A stretch of 64,000 nt of DNA. Source: Natronosalvus sp042663485. Lineage in GTDB: Archaea > Halobacteriota > Halobacteria > Halobacteriales > Natrialbaceae. The position numbers and the translations under genes are program-made. Within the stretch, counting starts at the first letter, position 1, and each line of letters opens with the position of its first letter. A model generated the notes under the pieces. It saw nothing but the letters and a program-made list of their open reading frames with translations, was not told the DNA's origin and searched no databases. This document shows positions 58,313 to 64,000 of this stretch, piece by piece. The stretch lies in assembly GCA_042663485.1 (NCBI GenBank), contig JBHTAF010000001.1. The stretch is one strand, 5' to 3'.

Positions 58313-58318
58313 GTTATA
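58313..58318 (-). promoter_or_regulatory. TATA box of tatC
   Basis: TATAAC on the minus strand is centred 28 nt before ATG 58287. The divergent tatCt promoter (GTAAATAAG at 58533-58541) is 215 nt away. Confidence 0.55.
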
Positions 58319-58558
58319 GGCCTTTTTCTTACGCCACGGGATTGAGAGTCGAGGAAGGTGACACAATCGGGCGCCGAAACGACCCTTCGGTCGCCATCGT
58401 CCCAACCGGCCTGGTCCACGGCACCGACCCCCCAGAAGGGCGAATTCGGTCGAAGAGCATCGACCCGAAACGGCCTCCGAGAGACCGAAAACGGACGTCC
58501 ATCACGAGTGTTGACTCGAAAAGTTGATAACTGTAAATAAGCTATCGTGGGACACCGA

Positions 58559-60910
58559 ATGAGCGCTATCGACGAGGACACCGTCCGGACGATAAATGCC
58601 GGACGGGACACGCTCGGGGCGATGCTCTCGAGTGCCCAGGCGAATCTCCAGAAGGTCTTTATCATCTTCGTGATCGGCTTCATCGGATCGTTCTACGCGC
58701 TCCGACTGTACATCTGGGACTTCCTCAAGGCGACGGCGAAAGCCGAGATGGCGCCAAACGTCGCCGACCAGGCCACGGTCATCACGCGGACGCCGTTCGA
58801 GGTGATACTGCTCCAGGCGAAAATCGGCATGATCGTCGGCGTCATCGTCGCGATTCCGGCGCTGCTTTACTTCTCGCGCGACAAGCTTCGAGAACGCGGC
58901 ATCGAGAGCGCCGTCCCGATTTCGGCGGCTTACCTCGCCACCTTCGTCCTCCTCTCGCTCGTCCTCTTCGTCGTCGGACTGATCTACGCCTACGGGGTCT
59001 TCTTCCCCTACGCCTTCGGCTTCCTCGCCGGGAACGCCGTTGCGATGGGCGTCAACCCCAGTTTCGGGATTACCGAGTTTACCGAATTCATCGCCCTCCT
59101 CACGGTGTCGTTCGGTCTGGCCGCGCAGTTACCGCTGTTCATGAGCGCCCTCTCGTACACCGAAATCGTCCCCTACGAGACGTTCCGGGACAAGTGGCGC
59201 CACGCCATCGTCGCCATCACGGTCTTCGGCGCGCTCTTCTCGCCGCCCGACCCGTTCACCCTCGTCATGTGGGCGGCACCGATGGTCATCCTCTACGTGT
59301 TCAGTCTCGGCCTCGCGAAACTCGTCGCCAACGTCCGCCGGAAGGGCGAAGCCGAACTCGAGAGCGGTACCGGCCTCGTCAAACGCCGGGTCCTCCAGTT
59401 CGGCCTCGGCATTCTCACGATCGCTGGCCTCTCGAGCCTCGCCATCAGCTACGGCGCGTTCGAGTACCTCGAGGAGGAGGTCTACCCCGCCCTCCCCGCC
59501 TGGATTCGACCCGGCGGCGGCTCGATCCTCGAGACCCTGCCGGCCGAACACGGCCTCACGGGAACGATCACCGCGGGACTGATCGTGGGCCTCGGCGTCG
59601 CGCTCGTCGCGCTGATCGGCTACACGATCGTGGTCCTCCAGCGGCCGATCTACCCCCGCGAATCCGCGCTTCGAACCGCGACGGACCCCTCCGAGATCGA
59701 CCTGCAGGTGCTCGAGGCCGACGCCATCGAGCGCGCGCCGCCGCAGGTCTTCCTCAAGATGACCGAGGAGGAGGCCATGGAGGAGGCCCGCGAGGCGATG
59801 TACGACGACGACAAGGCGAAGGCGCAGGCGATCCTCGACCGGTACGATTCGCTGAACGCGGCCGCTGACGCCGACGTCGACGTCGACGCCGACGCCGACG
59901 CCAGCGCGCCAGCGACGGCACCCGGTGAATCCGCCGGAACCGAAGGCGGCGACACCGGCGACGCCGACGAAAGCGGCGGCATCCTCTCGAGCACGGCCGC
60001 CGGCATGCTCGACCCGTTCACCGAAGACGAGACGACCGAGGAGGACATCGGCGGCTACGCGTACGACTTCGCGTTCATCCTCAACAGCCTGACCTCGAAG
60101 ATGTTCCGGCTGGTCGGCCTGTTCATGCTCGTCATGGCCGGGACGTTCTTCTGGCTTTATCAGGGCGGCGTCGGCGACGTCCTCGAGTTGTTCTTGAGCC
60201 GGATGCCCGAGTCCGTCCTCGAGGAGGTCGCCGTCGAGAGCGACGTCGATCCGAGCGGGATGGATTTACAGACGTTCCTCGAACAGACCGACCTCGTGGT
60301 CGCGATCCACCCCGTCGAGGTGCTGATCTTCGCCGTGAAGGTGAGCGTCATCGCGGGCTTCGTGGCCGTGCTTCCCCTCTTGCTCTACTACGCCTGGCCC
60401 CCAGCCAGGGAGCGCGGCCTGGTCCGGGGCGACCGACGCGTGTTCCTCGTCTGGGGCGGGACGATCGCGCTCGGGTTCGCCGCCGGGACCTACCTCGGGT
60501 TCTTCTGGATCGCCCCCTCCGTGATCTCCTATCTCGTCGCGGACGCGCTCGCCAACGGGATGGAGGTCTCCTACCGGATCAAGAGCTTCTTCTGGCTCGT
60601 GATCTACACGACCGTCGGCATCGGGTTCCTGTTCAACATCATCGTCACGATGGCGCTGTTCCACGTCGGCGGTATCGTCAGCTATCGGACGATGCTCCGG
60701 CGCTGGCGACCGGTCGTCGTCGGCATCTTCACCGTCGCCGCGTTCGCGAGTCCGAAAGGGATACTGACCATGTTCCTGATGGCGATCCCGCTCGCGGTGA
60801 CCTACATGCTGGGACTGGCCGTCCTCTACGTGCTCACCGGCGGCGGGCGATTATTCGGCGGCGGTGGATCGACATCGGCGCCCGAACCCGCCGAGCACGA
60901 AACCGGGTAG
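58559..60910 (+). CDS. tatCt: Double-length TatC (TatCt), two fused TatC domains
   Basis: A 783-residue protein: two TatC units (about 25-370 and 510-770) joined by a cytoplasmic linker containing an Ala/Asp-rich repeat (ADADVDVDADADASAP). Each unit has around six or seven membrane segments; unit 1 includes FGFLAGNAVAMGVNPSFGIT and unit 2 VIFAVKVSVIAGFVAVLPLL with PPARERGLVRGDRRVF. Such fused TatC proteins are peculiar to haloarchaea and essential in Haloferax. ATG 58559 lies about 22 nt after GTAAATAAG. Divergent from the single tatC gene; no TatA gene is in the window. Confidence 0.92.
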   Translation: MSAIDEDTVRTINAGRDTLGAMLSSAQANLQKVFIIFVIGFIGSFYALRLYIWDFLKATAKAEMAPNVADQATVITRTPFEVILLQAKIGMIVGVIVAIPALLYFSRDKLRERGIESAVPISAAYLATFVLLSLVLFVVGLIYAYGVFFPYAFGFLAGNAVAMGVNPSFGITEFTEFIALLTVSFGLAAQLPLFMSALSYTEIVPYETFRDKWRHAIVAITVFGALFSPPDPFTLVMWAAPMVILYVFSLGLAKLVANVRRKGEAELESGTGLVKRRVLQFGLGILTIAGLSSLAISYGAFEYLEEEVYPALPAWIRPGGGSILETLPAEHGLTGTITAGLIVGLGVALVALIGYTIVVLQRPIYPRESALRTATDPSEIDLQVLEADAIERAPPQVFLKMTEEEAMEEAREAMYDDDKAKAQAILDRYDSLNAAADADVDVDADADASAPATAPGESAGTEGGDTGDADESGGILSSTAAGMLDPFTEDETTEEDIGGYAYDFAFILNSLTSKMFRLVGLFMLVMAGTFFWLYQGGVGDVLELFLSRMPESVLEEVAVESDVDPSGMDLQTFLEQTDLVVAIHPVEVLIFAVKVSVIAGFVAVLPLLLYYAWPPARERGLVRGDRRVFLVWGGTIALGFAAGTYLGFFWIAPSVISYLVADALANGMEVSYRIKSFFWLVIYTTVGIGFLFNIIVTMALFHVGGIVSYRTMLRRWRPVVVGIFTVAAFASPKGILTMFLMAIPLAVTYMLGLAVLYVLTGGGRLFGGGGSTSAPEPAEHETG

Positions 60911-61001
60911 TACCGTTCAGTTCGTTTTCCGTTTCTCGGCCGCTCAGTTTCTCTACCGCTCGATCGCTCAGCGATTCTGCCACGCGATCCCGACAAACCG
61001 C

Positions 61002-61007
61002 TTAAGG
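61002..61007 (+). promoter_or_regulatory. TATA-like box of the 58-residue RHH gene
   Basis: TTAAGG is centred about 27 nt before ATG 61031, favouring that ATG over the in-frame GTG at 61022. Confidence 0.45.
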
Positions 61008-61030
61008 ACTCCGCCTCCAAAGTGGAGCAC

Positions 61031-61207
61031 ATGCCGAAGATCAGCGTCGAGATCCCCCAGGAACTCCTCGAGGACCTCGACGAACACGTCGGCGACGAGG
61101 GAAAGTTCGTCAACCGAAGCGACGCGATTCGCGCCTCGATCCGCAAGACGCTCGACATCCTGGACGAGATCGACGAGCGACACGATCGGCTCGAGGAGGA
61201 ATCGTAG
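61031..61207 (+). CDS. Small ribbon-helix-helix regulator
   Basis: A 58-residue CopG/NikR-type RHH protein: the beta strand MPKISVEIPQELLEDLDEHV, then GKFVNRSDAIRASIRKTLDI and an acidic helix LDEIDERHDRLEEES. It is just the DNA-binding dimer unit with a short tail, like CdrS-type haloarchaeal regulators. Targets unknown. Located 120 nt after tatCt with its own promoter. Confidence 0.82.
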   Translation: MPKISVEIPQELLEDLDEHVGDEGKFVNRSDAIRASIRKTLDILDEIDERHDRLEEES

Positions 61208-61260
61208 GATGCCGTCGCCTTCGTTTCCGATTTCTTCGCGTCGATTCGGTAGCCGATGAC

Positions 61261-62106
61261 TCACCGGACCGGCTTCCGAGCTTCGATGGTCGCGGAAACG
61301 ACGTACTCGCTCAGATCGCGGTCGTCGTCCCACTCGCGAATGAACGACTCGCTGTCCGCCTTCGGTTCGATGGAGACATCCTCGAACCCTGCCTCGACAA
61401 GCATCGACTCGAGGGCCGAGATCGAAGACGCGCCGGCGACGCAGGCGGCGACCGAGGACGGATCTGCTCGCACCTGATCTGGAAGCGGAGCAGTGGTTAC
61501 CACGTCCGAGATGGCGAGGCGTCCACCTGGTCGAAGCACGCGAAACGCGTCGGCGAACACCTGCGGTTTGTCCGACGAGAGGTTCACGACGCAGTTCGAG
61601 ATTATCACGTCGATCGACCCGTTGGCGACCGGAAGGTGCTCGATCTCGCCGAGGCGGAATTCTACGTTCGTCGCGTCGTTTTCTCGCGCGTTCTCACGAG
61701 CCTTCTCGACCATCTCCGGCGTCATGTCGACGCCGACGACGTGGCCATCTGGCCCGACTTCCTGTCCGGCGAGGAAACAGTCGAAGCCCGCCCCAGAGCC
61801 GAGATCGAGGACGGTCTCGCCCGACTCCAGACTCGCGATTGCGGTCGGGTTTCCACAGCCGAGTCCCAGGTTCGCGCCCGACGCGACGCTCTCGAGGGCA
61901 TCCTCGGCGTAGCCCATCGACCGCGACCGGTCGTCGTACGTCTCCGCATCGTCGGTGTCGCTCCCACACGACGACTCGCCAGTGTCGCCACAGCAAGCTG
62001 CTGAATCGGTAGCGATATCGGCGTACCGCGCTCGCACCGCCTTTCGCTGTTCGGCGGCGCTGAGTCCGTCGCTTTCCGTTTCCGTGGCCGATCGATCCTC
62101 ACTCAT
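61261..62106 (-). CDS. arsM: Arsenite S-adenosylmethionine methyltransferase
   Basis: A 281-residue SAM-dependent enzyme that methylates As(III) to volatile or less retained species. SAM-binding motifs: VLDLGSGAGFDCFLAG and VVGVDMTPEMVEKARE. Cys needed for As binding are present: SAACCGDTG near the N-terminus (the CC motif), LGLGCGNP and IISNCVVNLS. The extra SSCGSDTDD stretch is typical of haloarchaeal forms. Its ATG overlaps the arsR stop by 8 nt, so the pair is one operon controlled by the operator at 62485-62504. Confidence 0.93.
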   Translation of the reverse strand: MSEDRSATETESDGLSAAEQRKAVRARYADIATDSAACCGDTGESSCGSDTDDAETYDDRSRSMGYAEDALESVASGANLGLGCGNPTAIASLESGETVLDLGSGAGFDCFLAGQEVGPDGHVVGVDMTPEMVEKARENARENDATNVEFRLGEIEHLPVANGSIDVIISNCVVNLSSDKPQVFADAFRVLRPGGRLAISDVVTTAPLPDQVRADPSSVAACVAGASSISALESMLVEAGFEDVSIEPKADSESFIREWDDDRDLSEYVVSATIEARKPVR

Positions 62107-62470
62107 CCTCGAGCCTCCGGGTTTCGTCGAGGACCGCGAGCAGTCTGTCGGCTCGCGACGTCGTGTCGTAGTACCGCCACCGGCCGTCCTTGCGCCGCGT
62201 CACGAGGCCGGCGGCGTACAGTCGCGAGAGCGCCTGGCTGACCGCACCCTGGCTCACGCCGAGGGCAGGTTCCAGTTCGCAGACGCAGACGTCCTCGTCG
62301 CGGTCGGCGATGAGACGTAGTGCCTCGTACCGGGTGTCGCTTCCGACGGCCGACAGCGTTCGGACGTCGGCGGCCAGTTCCCGTTCGCTCAGGGCGTGTT
62401 CGGCCGTGGGACAGCAGTCCGCGTCTCGATTCGACCGAGTGGATTCGTTCGCCGGGTGGTGCGCAGTCAT
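62099..62470 (-). CDS. arsR: ArsR-family metalloregulator
   Basis: A 123-residue repressor that releases DNA on binding As(III) or similar. The winged helix is RYEALRLIADRDEDVCVCEL, EPALGVSQGAVSQALSRLYA, AGLVTRRKDGRWRYYDT. The metal site CVCEL is at the alpha3 position, and further Cys (DADCCPTAEH) lie near the N-terminus. ATG 62470. First gene of arsR-arsM. The palindrome just upstream covers the expected TATA position, consistent with autorepression. Confidence 0.92.
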   Translation of the reverse strand: MTAHHPANESTRSNRDADCCPTAEHALSERELAADVRTLSAVGSDTRYEALRLIADRDEDVCVCELEPALGVSQGAVSQALSRLYAAGLVTRRKDGRWRYYDTTSRADRLLAVLDETRRLEDE

Positions 62471-62484
62471 TTTAGCTATCCCTA

Positions 62485-62504
62485 ATATTAGCATGATCTA
62501 ATAT
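62485..62504 (-). promoter_or_regulatory. Palindromic operator of the arsR-arsM operon
   Basis: Perfect 7-nt arms ATATTAG and CTAATAT are separated by CATGAT. The centre is about 24 nt before the arsR ATG, over the TATA position. The size and symmetry suit an ArsR dimer, whose binding would block TBP/TFB. Confidence 0.75.
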
Positions 62505-62637
62505 AGGTGTTTCGACGGTGATGGCTCGTATCGACGTCTACTGGAGAACATACTGCTCCCTCCCGTTAGAACGATCTACGTGAGAAGCACCGCTCGAGCC
62601 TCGAGCGCCTGATCGCGGACAGTCCTCGAGACCGACG

Positions 62638-64000
62638 CTATCGACGAACCTCGACCGTCCGCTGCTCCTCGAGCGGACACAGCGGCTCGTCGGGGAAGGC
62701 AACGCTGACGGTGTACTCGAGTGCGTCGGCGTTCGCACCGAAGACGCCGACGGGGACGGTCTCCGAGTCGCGGAGGTACGTGCTGGTACTGGTCATCTCG
62801 ACGCCGTTAACGGTGACGCGAATGCCGGCCCTGGCCGGTTCCCCCACGTTTTGAATCCGGACCTCCTGGACGGCGTTCTCGCCTGCACCGATGGTCTCGG
62901 GAAAGTCTCCCCACTCGAGTTCGACCGCGGGGAGCGTCTGTGCGCCCTCGTAGACGCGCTCGGCGATGCTCTCGCCCAGCCCCGCGTCCTCGAGTCCCGA
63001 GACGCCGGCCGCGACAACGTCACCGGGCGTCGAGAGTCCCTCCGTCGAAAGTTTGCTCGCCCGACCGGCGGCGACGCCGTCGATGGCCGTCAGGCCGACC
63101 GCGTCGTCGGTAACGCCGTTCTCGATCCGGGCCTCGAGTCGCCGAGCGAGGTTGGCATCGTGCGGCGTCGCGAACCGGTCGAGGAACGCGCGAAGGGCGG
63201 CGAGCAGGCGAAGCGCGTTCTGTCGAATCACCCAGGCGTCGCTCCGGAGGTCCTGCGGGGTGTTGCCGGTGTCGGCGGCGCTTCGCAGGATGGCGAGCAC
63301 CTTTCGCTGACCGGCGTCGAGGTCGCCAGTGTCCTGGCCGACGAGCGCAGCGTTGATCGCATCGCGCTCGGACTGGCGGGCGGAGACGGAGTCGAACTCG
63401 CCAGCCGTGGCGACGGCTTCGAGGACGTCGTCGGCCTCGAGGGTCGTTCCCGGCACCGATGCGGTGGTGGAGTCGTCTCCCCCGGCGCCCATCGCCCGGT
63501 CACACAGCGCTGCAAAACCGACGGCCGTCTCGAGGCGCAGATAGTACGTGGAGGCGAGCACGCCCCGGGGCGTTGCCTCGACCGAGAGGTCCTCGCCGGT
63601 CTCGACGAAGCCCTGCTCGACCAGTTCCTCGAGGCAGTCTCGAACGCGCCGTCGGAGGTTCTGGAAGTCGTAGGACTCCGGGCGCGACTGGCCGCGAACG
63701 TAGTAGAAGGTGGTCTCGAGCCAATCCATTACGTCCTCGAGGTCGGCGATGGTTCCCATCGCGATCTCGGCGTTGAGGTGGGTCTGGAGGCTCTCGGCCA
63801 GCCGGGACTCGATCTCCTTTCCCTCTCGAAGGAGTCGGCGGTAGTCGTCCGCCTCGGCGCCGTCACAGACGACCCAGCCGTAGCCGACGTCGTCGTAACC
63901 GGGTCGGCCCGCGCGCCCGAGCATCTGGAGGATGTCGAGCGGGCTCATGTCCACCTCGCCCTCGAGCGGGTCGTGGTACTTCGTGTCCCGGATGACGACG
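62638..64000 (-). CDS. Ski2-type DEAD/DEAH helicase, C-terminal part
   Basis: The frame runs open to the right edge, so the N-terminal part (Walker A, DEAD/DEVH box) lies outside. The visible 453 residues start just before motif VI (ILQMLGRAGRPGYD), followed by a winged helix and helical ratchet region (LQTHLNAEIAMGTIADLEDV, FYYVRGQS), a helix-hairpin-helix-like segment (LTAIDGVAAGRASKLSTEGL) and a final beta domain (ETIGAGENAVQEVRIQNVGE) ending PLCPLEEQRTVEVRR. This order (VI, WH, ratchet, HhH, FnIII-like) matches Ski2/Brr2-like helicases with a Sec63-type C-terminus (COG1204). Probable role in RNA or DNA remodelling. Confidence 0.88.
   Translation of the reverse strand, partial: VVIRDTKYHDPLEGEVDMSPLDILQMLGRAGRPGYDDVGYGWVVCDGAEADDYRRLLREGKEIESRLAESLQTHLNAEIAMGTIADLEDVMDWLETTFYYVRGQSRPESYDFQNLRRRVRDCLEELVEQGFVETGEDLSVEATPRGVLASTYYLRLETAVGFAALCDRAMGAGGDDSTTASVPGTTLEADDVLEAVATAGEFDSVSARQSERDAINAALVGQDTGDLDAGQRKVLAILRSAADTGNTPQDLRSDAWVIRQNALRLLAALRAFLDRFATPHDANLARRLEARIENGVTDDAVGLTAIDGVAAGRASKLSTEGLSTPGDVVAAGVSGLEDAGLGESIAERVYEGAQTLPAVELEWGDFPETIGAGENAVQEVRIQNVGEPARAGIRVTVNGVEMTSTSTYLRDSETVPVGVFGANADALEYTVSVAFPDEPLCPLEEQRTVEVRR

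Overview
The window is chromosomal DNA from a halophilic archaeon. The evidence is high G+C (about 65% by eye), strongly acidic proteins, leaderless genes with TATA-like boxes about 26-28 nt before the start codon, and archaeal information-processing genes: PolD small subunit, PCNA, RPA, ABCE1/Rli1, Tfx-type and PadR-type regulators, and a double-length TatC. The extreme abundance of CTCGAG and the gene content suggest Natrialbales (Natrinema/Haloterrigena-like), but the genus cannot be fixed from the sequence. Coding density is high. I see no CRISPR array, intact insertion sequence, rRNA or integrase.

Layout. 1-9 kb: 3' end of a lipoprotein gene, PRPP synthetase (prs), an H-NOX-like protein without the usual heme histidine, a type I signal peptidase, PolD small subunit, two unknown exported or membrane genes (one apparently frameshifted) and serA. 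9-18.7 kb: an archaellum FlaD/E-domain protein, a PadR regulator, two M32 carboxypeptidases flanking an AMMECR1 gene, a DoxX protein, an M20 deacetylase and an O-antigen-ligase-like membrane protein. 18.9-29 kb: a PIN-ATPase-KH protein, an MFS transporter, a decayed fragment of the PIN-ATPase gene, a DUF2391 protein, a three-PAS histidine kinase, PCNA and three membrane proteins. 29-37 kb: an S9 peptidase and a TAXI-TRAP uptake operon (binding protein, DUF1850, fused permease). 37-45 kb: an IMPACT-family protein, a small HTH regulator, then a surface-protein locus. 45-56 kb: rli1, archaemetzincin, dehydrogenases, a Tfx regulator, the rpa3-rpap3 pair and small regulators. 56-64 kb: tRNA-His, divergent tatC and double tatC, an arsR-arsM operon with a clear operator, and the C-terminal part of a Ski2-type helicase running off the end.

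The most interesting region is 38.0-44.8 kb. A dedicated signal peptidase sits in one strand-coherent block with two proteins that share a DUF1102-like domain (one ending in a membrane anchor after a CARDB-type domain), a DUF5305 membrane protein and an unannotated 46-codon ORF overlapping the DUF5305 start. Divergently there is a membrane-bound HTH protein whose stop overlaps the start of a third DUF1102-like secreted protein. By gene logic this resembles bacterial SipW/TasA/TapA matrix-fibre operons. I propose it as a candidate extracellular-filament system; function is inferred.

Other points for a second look are the H-NOX-like protein with Glu or Leu near the proximal His position, a 10-codon upstream ORF before rpa3, a frameshift at about 7.1 kb, an SDR without the catalytic Tyr, and a 16-base C tract upstream of pcn.
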